Virus record (IMG/VR): IMGVR_UViG_3300037010_000696
Span: 1-33,672 of that record
Length of the DNA: 33,672 nucleotides
Source of the DNA: a virus
Reading direction: 5' to 3' (one strand)
The notes under the pieces are model-generated. The model did not search any database. It saw nothing but the letters and a program-made list of their open reading frames with translations, and was not told where the DNA came from. Shown one piece after another: positions 1 through 7,886 of this stretch; within the stretch, counting starts at the first letter, position 1, and each line of letters opens with the position of its first letter. Both the position numbers and the translations under genes were made by a program.

Positions 1-510
1 GATCGCAGCTTGACGAATGATGTCTTCGTACCGCTTCCCCTTGAGAGCCCCGGCAGCGTTCGCGACCGCGATGGAGTTGCACAGGTCAATTAGCAGGGCT
101 GCGTCATACCCCTTGACGGCTGCGGGCGGGATGCCAGCCACCCCGCTATCCCATTGAAATGCAATGGGGTTTTTGAGTTTTTGAGCTGTCTCGGCCACCA
201 CGTACGGTGCCATGGCTTGGCTGCTGATGAACCTCTCCAACACGTTGCCACGCTTGGATAGCCCAAGCGCTCTCGCCATGCCGGTCTGGCTGATGACTGC
301 AGTCTTTGTTGGATCGTTCAGCACGTAGCACTCAACGTCGATGCCGAGCTCATTTTGGAAGTTGCCCTTGTGCGTCGCAGCAAGAGCTTTCTTCCAGCGA
401 GCCGCAGCGCCCTTCGCCGCCCGCAACTTCCGCTCTTCAGGAGTCAACTTTTCGGCCAAAGCAATCGCGCCTTTTGCGCGGCCCGTAGCGGGCGCCTTCG
501 AATCAGTCAT
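1..510 (-). CDS. P63C-domain phage protein, C-terminus cut by window edge
   Basis: The frame stays open from an ATG at 510 to base 1 (170 codons), so the C-terminus lies outside the window. The N-terminus has a basic, Ala-rich stretch (KGAAARWKK, about residues 33-41). It is followed by a core with ISQTGMARALG and GYDAALLIDLCNSI, the arrangement I know from P63C-domain phage proteins. The molecular function of that family is unknown. AAGGA lies 7 nt before the ATG, and the in-frame ATG three codons earlier is less likely. The gene diverges from the transposase-like gene at 597, and the two start regions are inverted copies of each other. Family recognition is from motif memory. Confidence 0.8.
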   Translation of the reverse strand, partial: MTDSKAPATGRAKGAIALAEKLTPEERKLRAAKGAAARWKKALAATHKGNFQNELGIDVECYVLNDPTKTAVISQTGMARALGLSKRGNVLERFISSQAMAPYVVAETAQKLKNPIAFQWDSGVAGIPPAAVKGYDAALLIDLCNSIAVANAAGALKGKRYEDIIRQAAI

Positions 511-600
511 TGCAAGCATCCTTGCGAGTTGATGTGCTTGCATTGTGATGCAGGCATCGGCACAATGCAAGCACACGACGAAATTAGATGCTTGCAATGA
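507..600. promoter_or_regulatory. nested dyad between divergent genes
   Basis: Outer arms 507-520 and 587-600 are a perfect 14-bp inverted repeat (GATGCTTGCAATGA on the plus side) containing the start codons of both divergent genes. Inner arms 533-547 and 561-575 are a perfect 15-bp inverted repeat (TGTGCTTGCATTGTG). All four arms share the core TGCTTGCA followed by A or T and TG, and both repeats centre near 553-554. Four copies in dyad arrangement suggest a binding site for a dimeric or tetrameric protein that controls both genes, or a transposase end. That role is inferred. Confidence 0.75.
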
Positions 601-1466
601 ACCGCCTCACCACCCAAGACCGCGCCCGCATCCTCAGCGTCCTGGCTGAAGGTGCAGGCGTCAATGCTGCCTGCCGCATCACTGGCGCCAGCAAGAACAC
701 GGTTCTGAAGCTCATCGCTGACGTGGGCCGCGCCTGTGCCCTCTACCAAGACCAGCGCTTTCGCAACCTGACTTGCAAGCGCATTGAGTGCGACGAAATC
801 TGGTCGTTCGTCGGCGCGAAGGCCAAGAACGTGACCGAGGATCACCCTGACGGCTACGGCGACTGCTACACGTTCACGGCCATCGACCCCGACACCAAGC
901 TGATGCCCTGCTGGCTTGTCGGCGTGCGCAACAAGCAATGCACCAACGACTTCATGGAAGACCTGGCATCCCGCCTGGTCAACCGCGTGCAGCTCACCAC
1001 CGATGGCCTGCACACCTACCCCGAAGCCGTGGACCGCGCCTTTCACGGCAACGTCGATTACGGCATCCTGAACAAGACCTATGAGAACGAGGGCAAGGGC
1101 CAGAAGGAAGCGAAGCGCCGCTACAGCCCGTCCAACCTGCAGAGCACGACCAAGATCGTCGGCGTGGGCAAGCCGAACCTTGACCTGATCTCGACCTCAC
1201 TCGTTGAGCGCGCCAACTTGTCCATGCGCATGGGCATGCGTCGCTTCACCCGCCTGACCAATGCCTTCTCCAAGAAGCTGGAGAACCACATGCACGCCAT
1301 CAGCTTCTACTTCATGGTCTACAACTTCGTGAAGGTGCATTCGTCGGTGCGCTGCAGCCCCGCGATGGCGGCCGGCGTGACCGACACGCTCTGGACGATG
1401 GAGGACATCGTTTTGATGGCCGACACCATGGGCGACGAAGTTGTAACCGGCGCTCAGTCAGACTGA
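597..1466 (+). CDS. IS1-like DDE transposase, apparently without its own IS ends
   Basis: This 289-residue protein has an N-terminal helix-turn-helix (ARILSVLAEGAGVNAACRIT) followed by an IS1-type DDE catalytic core. The candidate acidic residues lie in CDEIWSF, TTDGLHTY and LVERANLSM, so the catalytic set looks intact. The C-terminus has the usual NFVKVHSS segment. I chose ATG 597 because known relatives begin MNRL. An in-frame ATG at 588 also exists, and neither start has a clear Shine-Dalgarno. I could not find a matching inverted repeat downstream of the stop, so this does not look like a complete insertion sequence. It may be a domesticated recombinase kept by the phage. It shares a symmetric promoter region with the P63C gene. 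Confidence 0.82.
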   Translation: MNRLTTQDRARILSVLAEGAGVNAACRITGASKNTVLKLIADVGRACALYQDQRFRNLTCKRIECDEIWSFVGAKAKNVTEDHPDGYGDCYTFTAIDPDTKLMPCWLVGVRNKQCTNDFMEDLASRLVNRVQLTTDGLHTYPEAVDRAFHGNVDYGILNKTYENEGKGQKEAKRRYSPSNLQSTTKIVGVGKPNLDLISTSLVERANLSMRMGMRRFTRLTNAFSKKLENHMHAISFYFMVYNFVKVHSSVRCSPAMAAGVTDTLWTMEDIVLMADTMGDEVVTGAQSD

Positions 1467-1490
1467 ACCATGACCGATCACTCTTGCCGC

Positions 1491-1518
1491 TTGACATGCG
1501 AAATCCCCGTTTCATAAT
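1491..1518 (+). promoter_or_regulatory. sigma70-type promoter
   Basis: TTGACA at 1491-1496 and CATAAT at 1513-1518 are separated by 16 bp, 30 bp upstream of the ATG at 1549. A second promoter at 2462-2489 has the same hexamers, the same spacer length and the same flanks (gc before, cc or ct after). Confidence 0.75.
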
Positions 1519-1548
1519 CCCCGCGCGGTCCAACCGAAAAGGGATCGC

Positions 1549-2355
1549 ATGAGCATTGAGGAACGGTACGCTAAGGCAATCCACACCAGCCACCTCGAAG
1601 TAGAGGAAGCGCCTGGCGATGCGGATATGGTCATCGCCGCAGGCATGTCCGAATCGCTGGGCGTGATGATGGCAAGGCTGAAGGCAGAGTGGGATGCCTC
1701 AGCTGGCGAGGTGGCGCTTTTCACGCGTAACACAAAGCGGCTCGGTGATGCGCGTGCGGCGGCAGTTGAAGCCGCGAAGCAGAAGGGCGCCAATCCGTTC
1801 GATGTGGCCGCATTTGACCGCGATGCAGAGCGCGAACTACTGACGGCCCGCGCCCTGATCCTCATGAACCTCCGCAGCCTCGCGCCGGCCAAGCAATCAA
1901 TTTTCGACTTCGCCACCAAGCAGGCCGCAGGGAAGGGCGTCACGGACGGCGCCAGCAAGGCCCGCACAGAGCTTCAGGCGCTCACTGCCAAGCTCGGCGA
2001 GCAGATGAACAAGGAAGACCGCGCCCAACTCATAAAAGACCACGGAGCGAAGTGCCGGGAAGTGTCGGACATCGCTGCTGCTCACTCCAGGCGCATGGCC
2101 GCCCTTGTTGGCTGCGTGCTGGATGTGTGGCTGGACAAACTTTGCCATCGCTGTGACGGCCGGGGCTTCACTGGCGGCTACGGCACGCCGCGCATCGGCT
2201 GCAAGCACTGCCGCGAAACCGGCAGCCGCCGTCAGTCCCAATTGAGCGACCGAGCAAGCGAGCACCAGTTCGGCCTGTGGCTCTTGAACGTGCTCGATTC
2301 AAAGTGCAATTCATCAATGGCCCAGGTGAGCAGGAAGACGAGGAGGATTGAATGA
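1549..2355 (+). CDS. zinc-motif protein, candidate late antiterminator (Q-like)
   Basis: The protein has 268 residues and no confident family match. Residues 1-190 are charged and largely helical, with Ala/Lys/Glu-rich segments. Residues 199-221 form a zinc-binding motif, C199-x2-C202 and C218-x2-C221, with DGRGF between the pairs, like the DnaJ-type fingers in several phage antitermination Q proteins. It has its own strong promoter and lies just ahead of the terminase and head operon, where Q-type proteins usually sit. The downstream operon contains many terminator-like hairpins, which also fits a Q role. The function is inferred from motif and position. It could equally be an unrelated phage zinc protein. 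Its stop overlaps the next ATG (ATGA). Confidence 0.5.
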   Translation: MSIEERYAKAIHTSHLEVEEAPGDADMVIAAGMSESLGVMMARLKAEWDASAGEVALFTRNTKRLGDARAAAVEAAKQKGANPFDVAAFDRDAERELLTARALILMNLRSLAPAKQSIFDFATKQAAGKGVTDGASKARTELQALTAKLGEQMNKEDRAQLIKDHGAKCREVSDIAAAHSRRMAALVGCVLDVWLDKLCHRCDGRGFTGGYGTPRIGCKHCRETGSRRQSQLSDRASEHQFGLWLLNVLDSKCNSSMAQVSRKTRRIE

Positions 2356-2456
2356 AGGCCGAACCTACCCAAGCGAGGCTTAGGGAACTTCTGGTGTATG
2401 ACGCCGAAACGGGGCTGACGAGGATGAGATGTAAACAAGCACAAGAGTCTCTATAA
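2352..2456 (+). pseudogene. 5' remnant of an HNH endonuclease
   Basis: ATG 2352 overlaps the previous stop (ATGA) and the frame runs 34 codons to TAA 2454-2456. The product contains RLRELLVYDAETGLTR, the usual N-terminal signature of phage HNH endonucleases. The intact HNH gene at 14404 has the corresponding LRAVVSYDPESGIF. The HNH core is missing, and the frame is replaced by six unrelated residues and a stop just before the second promoter. It looks like the left end of an HNH gene truncated by deletion or recombination. It may still be translated because it is coupled to the upstream gene. Confidence 0.65.
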
Positions 2457-2461
2457 ATCGC

Positions 2462-2489
2462 TTGACACAAATATTTTTTGTTTCATAAT
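2462..2489 (+). promoter_or_regulatory. sigma70-type promoter, copy of the one at 1491
   Basis: TTGACA at 2462-2467 and CATAAT at 2484-2489 are 16 bp apart. The hexamers and spacing match 1491-1518, while the spacer is AT-rich instead of GC-rich. It would drive the small genes at 2664 and 3172 and possibly the whole head operon, so it is a candidate late promoter. Confidence 0.72.
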
Positions 2490-2621
2490 CCTCGCCCAAC
2501 AAAGGAGCGAGCCCCGCCGCCAAACGGCATGATCTTCTGGCCTAGTGCCTACATCCAGCGTCCGTGACGCTCAAGCCCGGCAAGACCGGCAAACACTGGA
2601 TGGATCAGCTCGCCCCTACAC

Positions 2622-2643
2622 AAGCCCGCTACTTAGCGGGCTT
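2622..2643 (+). terminator. hairpin in late leader
   Basis: AAGCCCGCT (2622-2630) pairs with AGCGGGCTT (2635-2643) around a 4-nt loop, followed by a short T-rich run. It lies about 130 nt after the promoter and just before the gene at 2664. It could be an early terminator that a Q-like protein must override. Confidence 0.55.
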
Positions 2644-2663
2644 TCTGCTTTCTGGAGCACACC

Positions 2664-2906
2664 ATGCACTATCGCAACGGCCGAGAGGCCAAGAACGGCG
2701 ACAAGATCATTCGGCTCAGTGGCGGCAGGATCGACGCATTTGGCTGGCTGGTGGACGCCGTGCCGGGCAACGACTATTGCAACGGCTCAATCATCGACAA
2801 GCGCGGCGTGGTGGACTACGCCTGCTTGTGCGACTGTCTGCACGTCGATGACGTTGCTGAACTGCTGGCCGCGCAAGGCCTGGCGGCGCGCCCGCCGGGA
2901 AAGTAA
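2664..2906 (+). CDS. small phage protein of unknown function
   Basis: The product has 80 residues and begins MHYRNGREAKNGDKI, a start I associate with small conserved proteins in Burkholderiales prophages. GGAG lies 8 nt before the ATG. Cysteines cluster in the middle (about residues 37-54), and the remainder looks like a small beta-rich fold. There is no catalytic motif or membrane segment. It is the first gene after the 2462 promoter. Function unknown. Confidence 0.7.
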   Translation: MHYRNGREAKNGDKIIRLSGGRIDAFGWLVDAVPGNDYCNGSIIDKRGVVDYACLCDCLHVDDVAELLAAQGLAARPPGK

Positions 2907-2943
2907 GCCCCGACAGCCGGGAAAGACCGGCGCCTTCGCGCTT

Positions 2944-3048
2944 GATGGTTGGTTGCCTGAGTGCTCAACGGTGACGCAGCTACAGCACTTCCGTCCTGCT
3001 GCAAGGAATACGGCGGTGCACTTGGGTTCAAAACCCGCACCAGCCATC
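2944..3048 (+). other. tRNA-like structured RNA element
   Basis: A 10-bp outer helix (2944-2953 with 3039-3048, one G-T pair) closes a 105-nt region. Inside are an anticodon-like arm (CAGCA with TGCTG) and an arm GGTGC (3015-3019) with GCACC (3037-3041), capped by GGGTTCAAAACCC, which resembles a tRNA T-arm. The D-arm-like part (ACGGTGACGC) also recalls a type II tRNA. The anticodon loop would need 9 nt or a C-C mismatch, and no CCA follows, so a normal tRNA is unlikely. It may be a degenerate tRNA or a structured phage RNA. Confidence 0.4.
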
Positions 3049-3171
3049 AATCGCGAGGGTGAACTCCCTGCGCCGCTGAATGTGAAACATGAGACCTTCC
3101 CCGCTCGCTGTGCGGCCAAGGGACGGCACTGAACAGCAATGCATAGCAACACCCTCACCCAAGGAGGCGCA

Positions 3172-3258
3172 ATGGCTTGTTTCGGCTGCAATGACCGCCC
3201 TAGCGGCTGCCAGTACTGCCGGCCGCCGTTGTTTGTGCATCTGATCTCGCGGGCTTAA
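3172..3258 (+). CDS. 28-residue CxxC microprotein
   Basis: A perfect AAGGAGG lies 5 nt before ATG 3172, and the frame closes with TAA at 3256-3258. The product contains two CxxC pairs (CFGC at 3-6, CQYC at 13-16), a four-cysteine layout able to hold a zinc ion. The strong Shine-Dalgarno in an otherwise gene-poor 600-bp stretch argues for real translation. Function unknown. Flanking sequence 2907-3171 and 3259-3509 holds RNA-like inverted repeats and no other convincing gene. Confidence 0.55.
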   Translation: MACFGCNDRPSGCQYCRPPLFVHLISRA

Positions 3259-3273
3259 CGGCCGCTCCAGAAC

Positions 3274-3399
3274 GCCCGAGCCCCGAACGCTCGACACCGC
3301 CACGACGTAAAAGCGAGGCAGTAACGGGCTCGGGCACCCAGAAAAGCGCCGATTCATCCACTCAGCTGAAAGTGGCCGCCCGGGCGCCAATACGGGCGG
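3274..3399 (+). other. inverted repeats before terminase
   Basis: GCCCGAGCCC (3274-3283) and GGGCTCGGGC (3326-3335) form a perfect 10-bp stem around a 42-nt loop. Immediately downstream CCGCCCG (3376-3382) pairs with CGGGCGG (3393-3399). Nearby CCCCGGGG-type runs occur at 3405-3425. No coding frame fits this stretch. It may be a packaging (cos or pac) or regulatory region, given its place just before terS; that role is inferred. Confidence 0.4.
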
Positions 3400-3509
3400 A
3401 AGTTCCCCCGGGGCTCACTTCCCGGGGCAAGAAGCAGCGCAAGTGAATGGGCAGAGCCCAGGCCGCAAGGCTAGTCCTATGGGCTTCTAGTCCGCATGAG
3501 GAGACGGAC

Positions 3510-4052
3510 ATGGGTAGACCTTCAAAGCTCAGCGAAAAGCAGTGGGCGCAGCTTGAGAGCAGGCTCCTGAAGGGTGAGAAGGCGAAAGACCTGTCACGCG
3601 AGTACAAGGTATCGCCAGCCGTCATAAGTCGTCGGTTTGCGAATTCCGCAAAGACGATAAAAGACGTTGCAAATCAAGTAGTTGCGGCTGACGCTGCATT
3701 GAAGTCGCTTCCGGTTTCGCAACAGGCAATCGCAATTTCACTTATTGACGAACTGAAGGCGATCAGCATGCACTTGGCTGGCGCCGGCAAGTACGGAGCG
3801 GCCACATCGCACCGCCTATCGGGCATCGCTCACGCAAAAGTGCAAGAGATCGACGATGCGACGCCGCTGACCGCCGAGAGCCTTGAGGCGCTGAAGGGCG
3901 TAGCAGTGCTCACTAAGCTGGCGAATGACTCTGCGGTGATCCCGATGGGCTTGCTGGCCGCCAACAAGGAGATGGTCAAGGAGGCCAACTCTGGCGCGCA
4001 GTCGGAGCCCGGTCAACTGCTCGCGGAGCTGGTCCAGCACCTGCCTGACTGA
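3510..4052 (+). CDS. terS: terminase small subunit (TerS)
   Basis: The protein has 180 residues and begins MGRPSKLSEKQWAQLESRLL. The N-terminal helix-turn-helix (about residues 8-45, with KAKDLSREYKVSPAVISRRF) would recognise the packaging site. The rest is helical, as expected for the oligomerisation domain. GAGGAG lies 7 nt before ATG 3510. The frame stays open upstream to 3447 but there is no better start there. The stop shares one base with the TerL start (TGATG), so the two terminase subunits are coupled. Identification rests on the HTH, the length and the adjacent TerL. Confidence 0.85.
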   Translation: MGRPSKLSEKQWAQLESRLLKGEKAKDLSREYKVSPAVISRRFANSAKTIKDVANQVVAADAALKSLPVSQQAIAISLIDELKAISMHLAGAGKYGAATSHRLSGIAHAKVQEIDDATPLTAESLEALKGVAVLTKLANDSAVIPMGLLAANKEMVKEANSGAQSEPGQLLAELVQHLPD

Positions 4053-5389
4053 TGGCTGTCAGCCTGCGCACTCAGCGCGAGTTGGCTCGCTGGTATCCGC
4101 TGGTAGAGCATCCGATTCAAAGGGCGCTGGTTGAGGCAGTCGGCAACGGCATTCGCTTCCCGGTTGTGCCTGCTGGCCGACGCTCAGGCAAGACGGAGCG
4201 AGCCAAACGCTTCTTGGCTAAGCAGGCGATGAAGAACCCGGGCAAGCGCTTCTTTGCTGCTGCGCCGACCCGGGATCAGGTCAAGAAAATCTACTGGCAG
4301 GACTTGAAGCTGCTCACGTTGAGCAGCCTGCACGACAAGGCGCCAAGCGAGTCCGAGCTGATCATCCACCTGCCCAACGGTGCCGAGATTCATCTGATTG
4401 GCCTAGACCGGCCTGAGCGCATCGAGGGCGTGCTGTGGCACGGCGGTGTGATCGACGAGATCGCGGATCTGCGTTACGGCGATGTGGCGTGGAAAGAGAA
4501 CATTCTCCCGGCCCTGAGCACGTTCAACCCAGCTGAACCAGACTACCGCGCCTGGTGCTGGCTGATCGGCGTGCCGGATGGCCTGGGCCACTACTACGAC
4601 CTGGCCAAGTACGCCGAGGCCGGGAACGATCCTGACTGGGCCTGCTTCCATTGGAAGTCGGCCGAGATCCTGCCGCCTGATGTGATCGCCGCGGCCAAGC
4701 GCACGATGAGCGCTCGACAGTTCCGGCAGGAATACGAGGCTGCCTTTGAAGGCGCGACCGGCCGAATCTACGAGGACTACAGTAAAGAAAATCACACTGA
4801 TGCGCGCATCGAGCCGCATGAGCAGTTGCTGTGGATGCACGATCAAAACTTCACCCCGCTGTCATCGGCGGTGGGCGTTCGGCGCGGTGAATCTCTCTAC
4901 CTGCTGGATGAGATCGTTCTAACCAGCGCGGTATCGAAGCAATCGGCCGCCGAGTTCGTGGAGAAGTTCAAGGATCACAAGAACAAGAACGTGCTGATCT
5001 ACGGCGACCCAGCAGGGCAGGCCGGCGAGAAGCACGGCCACGCATCGGACTACACCGACATTGAGGGTGTGCTGAAGGCTCACGGCTGGGACTACATCCG
5101 CAAGGTGAAGCCCGCACATCCGGCCATCAAAGACCGTCAGAACGCAGTGCGCGCCAAGATCTGCACAGCAGATGGTGCGCGTTCGCTGTTCGTGAATCCA
5201 ATCACCGCCACGTGGTGCGACAAAGGCCTTGCAACGGTCCAGCTTCAGGAAGGCTCGACCTTCCAAGAAGACCAGAAGAACAAGTACCAGCACATCACGA
5301 CAGCCATCGGCTATTGCGTGGATCGTGAATGGCCGGTGCTGAAAGACCCCATGACCATCAAGATGCGATCCGCCACCAACACCCGATGA
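4052..5389 (+). CDS. terL: terminase large subunit (TerL)
   Basis: A protein of 445 residues that powers DNA packaging and cuts the concatemer. The Walker A motif GRRSGKT is at residues 42-48 and Walker B GGVIDE at 131-136, with E136 as the likely catalytic glutamate of the ATPase. The C-terminal half carries the RNase H-like nuclease region, including the YGDPAG segment. Length is normal for the family. It begins inside the TerS stop and its own stop overlaps the portal start (ATGA), so terS, terL and portal form one coupled block. Confidence 0.95.
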   Translation: MAVSLRTQRELARWYPLVEHPIQRALVEAVGNGIRFPVVPAGRRSGKTERAKRFLAKQAMKNPGKRFFAAAPTRDQVKKIYWQDLKLLTLSSLHDKAPSESELIIHLPNGAEIHLIGLDRPERIEGVLWHGGVIDEIADLRYGDVAWKENILPALSTFNPAEPDYRAWCWLIGVPDGLGHYYDLAKYAEAGNDPDWACFHWKSAEILPPDVIAAAKRTMSARQFRQEYEAAFEGATGRIYEDYSKENHTDARIEPHEQLLWMHDQNFTPLSSAVGVRRGESLYLLDEIVLTSAVSKQSAAEFVEKFKDHKNKNVLIYGDPAGQAGEKHGHASDYTDIEGVLKAHGWDYIRKVKPAHPAIKDRQNAVRAKICTADGARSLFVNPITATWCDKGLATVQLQEGSTFQEDQKNKYQHITTAIGYCVDREWPVLKDPMTIKMRSATNTR

Positions 5390-6786
5390 CCAAAACAAAT
5401 CCTTCCTACAGCCGGATTCCGCCAGAAGCGGCCGAGCGGTGGGAGATGGTGCGCCGTGTCTGCCGTGGTGCGCAGGCGGTCAAGGGTGGCGGATTCCTGC
5501 CCTACCTGAACGCGCAGGATGAAAGCGACGAGAACAAGGCCCGCAACGAGGCCTATATAGATCGCGCCGTGTTTTACAACGTCACCGGTCGAACTCGTGA
5601 TGGGCTGCTGGGCCTGGCGTTTCGACGCGACCCCGGCACCGATCAGCTGCCCGAAAAACTGAAATACCTGCTGCAAAACGCAGACGGCAACGGCAGCAGC
5701 ATCTACCAGCAGAGTCAGGCGGCAGTGGTATCGGTGCTGGAGACCGGCAGGCATGGCCTGCTGGTGGACTACAGCGAGAGCCTGAGCAAGCCACTCATCA
5801 AGGCCTACCAAGCCGAGGACATCATCAACTGGCGCACCGAGATCGTGGGCAGCGAGACTCACCTCACGCTGTTGGTGCTCCATGAAATCCATGAAGAGGC
5901 GACCGGCTACGAAACGATCTGCGTTGACCAGTGGCGCGAATATGTGCTGGCCGATGGCGTGGTGACTGCGAGGCTCTGGCGCAAGTCGGGCGCAAACATC
6001 GCGCAAATGGGCCAGGATGTCATCCTCAAGTCCAGCCGCGGCAACCTACCAGCCATTCCGTTTGTGTTCATCGGTGCCCAGAACAATGACGAGAGCATCG
6101 ATGAGGCTCCGCTGTTTGATCTGGCGCACCTGAACGTGGCGCACTATCGTAACTCCGCCGACTACGAAGACTCCGTGTTTTTCGCTGGCCAGGCTCAACC
6201 TTGGATCTCTGGACTAACGGAGGAGTGGCGTGACCATCTTGAGAAGTCCGGCATCTATGTCGGCTCGCGCTCACCGATCCCTTTACCAGTAAATGGCGCC
6301 TTCGGCTTCGCCCAGGTTCAGCCGAACACGCTGGCTAAAGAGGCGATGGACCAGAAGGAAGCGCAAATGTCCGCGCTTGGCGCGCAGCTGCTGGAGAATT
6401 CCAAAGCAGCCAAAACCGCGACGCAGGACGATAACGAGAAAGAGGCTACCACCTCGGTACTTTCAACCGTCATTGGCAACGTGTCCGAGGCCTATCACCG
6501 AGCCTTCGTTTTCTGCGGCCAGTTCCTGGGCCAAGAGTTCAGCCCGCCCGCACAGTACAAGATCAATCAGGATTTCGTGCGCATGACAGCCGATCCGCAG
6601 ATGATCACGGCAATCGTGGATAGTTGGCAGAAGGGCGCCTATGCCAAGGTTGACGCTCGCGCATTCCTGCGCCGCATCAACGTGATCCCCGCCGACAGGA
6701 CGGATGCGCAGATCGACGCCGATGCAGAGGCCGAAGGGCCGGCGCTTGGCAGCATGACGGGCGGCGCTGGTGCCAACGGCAAATGA
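5386..6786 (+). CDS. portal protein, DUF4055 type
   Basis: A 466-residue protein starting at ATG 5386 within the TerL stop (ATGA); the open frame upstream of that is a TerL shadow. The sequence has the features of DUF4055 phage proteins, which serve as portals: an N-terminal GGGFLPYLN segment, a central FVFIGAQNNDE region, and a long helical stretch with QKEAQMSALGAQLLE. The portal forms the dodecameric DNA channel at one capsid vertex and docks TerL. The next gene starts 17 bp inside its 3' end. Confidence 0.88.
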   Translation: MTKTNPSYSRIPPEAAERWEMVRRVCRGAQAVKGGGFLPYLNAQDESDENKARNEAYIDRAVFYNVTGRTRDGLLGLAFRRDPGTDQLPEKLKYLLQNADGNGSSIYQQSQAAVVSVLETGRHGLLVDYSESLSKPLIKAYQAEDIINWRTEIVGSETHLTLLVLHEIHEEATGYETICVDQWREYVLADGVVTARLWRKSGANIAQMGQDVILKSSRGNLPAIPFVFIGAQNNDESIDEAPLFDLAHLNVAHYRNSADYEDSVFFAGQAQPWISGLTEEWRDHLEKSGIYVGSRSPIPLPVNGAFGFAQVQPNTLAKEAMDQKEAQMSALGAQLLENSKAAKTATQDDNEKEATTSVLSTVIGNVSEAYHRAFVFCGQFLGQEFSPPAQYKINQDFVRMTADPQMITAIVDSWQKGAYAKVDARAFLRRINVIPADRTDAQIDADAEAEGPALGSMTGGAGANGK

Positions 6787-7879
6787 GCGCCTTCTCGATG
6801 AGGCCGTTCACCACGCGATAGACCTGCAGGGCTATTCGAACGGAGTTGTACGGCGCCTCATTGCGCTGATAAACCGAGTCGATGCCGACCTGTTCACGCA
6901 GCTTCAGCTCAGCCTGGACCAGATGGGCGCCGAGTCGTTCACGGTACAACGGCTGGAGGGCTTGCTGATCTCGGTACGCTCGCTGAATCGCCAGCTGTAC
7001 GAACAAATGGCCCGCGAGTTGACCGACGATCTGCGCGGCCTGACGGGCATGGAATTGGCTTACCAGAAGCAGATGTTTGAATCGGTGCTTCCGGTGCAAG
7101 TTCCGCTGGCTCAGGTGGCGCAAGAGCAGGTTTACGCGGCGGCGATGAGTCGGCCCTTCCAGGGACGCTTGCTCTCAGAATGGGCCTCAAACATCGAAGC
7201 CGACCGCATGGCGCGCATTCGTGACTCGCTGCGCATTGGCTACGTGGAAGGCAAGACGGTCCCGCAGATGGTCCGCGAGATCCGCGGCACGAAGGCACAG
7301 GGCTACGCAGACGGCATCATCGAGATCGATCGCAGGCATGCTGAAAGCGTGGTGCGAACTGCCATCAGCCACACAGCCGGCGTGGCGCGCGACAACTTCC
7401 TGGCGGCAAATGCTGATCTGGTGAAGGCGATCACTTGGGTGGCAACCTTGGACGGCCGCACATCGCAAACCTGCCGCATCCGTGACGGCAAGCAGTACAG
7501 CGCTGACGACAAGCACAATCCGATTGGGCACTCGCTGCCGTGGCTCGGCGGGCCTGGTCGGGCGCATTGGAATTGCCGATCGACGCAGGTTCCGGTGCTC
7601 AAGAGCTGGAAGGAGCTTGGCTCAGACATCAATGCCGAGTTCACTCCAGCCCAGCGCGCAAGTATGGATGGGGCCGTACCGGCAGAAACGACCTACAGCG
7701 ACTGGCTGAACAAGCAGAGCAAGGCCAGGCAGGAAGAAATCCTCGGCCCGGTTCGCGCCAAGTTGCTGCGCGAGGGTGGGCTGAAGGTGGAGCAGTTCTC
7801 AAACGACAAGGGCCGATTCCTGACGCTGGAGCAGCTGCGCGAGCGCAACGCTTCGGCATTCAAGAGGGCGGGCTTATAG
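6770..7879 (+). CDS. minor head protein (Mu F / SPP1 gp7-like)
   Basis: The product has 369 residues. It begins at GTG 6770, giving MPTANERLLDEAVHHAIDLQ, a typical N-terminus for this family in beta-proteobacterial phages. The start overlaps the portal gene by 17 bp. The N-terminal half is helical. The C-terminal half carries the head-morphogenesis core: TLDGRTSQTCRIRDGK and LPWLGGPGRAHWNCRST, with conserved Cys and His residues. Members bind the portal inside the procapsid and are thought to help head assembly or DNA ejection. Confidence 0.87.
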   Translation: MPTANERLLDEAVHHAIDLQGYSNGVVRRLIALINRVDADLFTQLQLSLDQMGAESFTVQRLEGLLISVRSLNRQLYEQMARELTDDLRGLTGMELAYQKQMFESVLPVQVPLAQVAQEQVYAAAMSRPFQGRLLSEWASNIEADRMARIRDSLRIGYVEGKTVPQMVREIRGTKAQGYADGIIEIDRRHAESVVRTAISHTAGVARDNFLAANADLVKAITWVATLDGRTSQTCRIRDGKQYSADDKHNPIGHSLPWLGGPGRAHWNCRSTQVPVLKSWKELGSDINAEFTPAQRASMDGAVPAETTYSDWLNKQSKARQEEILGPVRAKLLREGGLKVEQFSNDKGRFLTLEQLRERNASAFKRAGL

Positions 7880-7886
7880 TTGGCGG

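Noticed and set aside
507-1466. Complete IS1-family insertion sequence
   Set aside because: The inverted repeats lie within the promoter region, and no matching end or target duplication was seen after the stop.
2944-3048. Functional type II phage tRNA
   Set aside because: The anticodon loop is not 7 nt without a mismatch, T-stem pairing conflicts with the acceptor, and CCA is missing.
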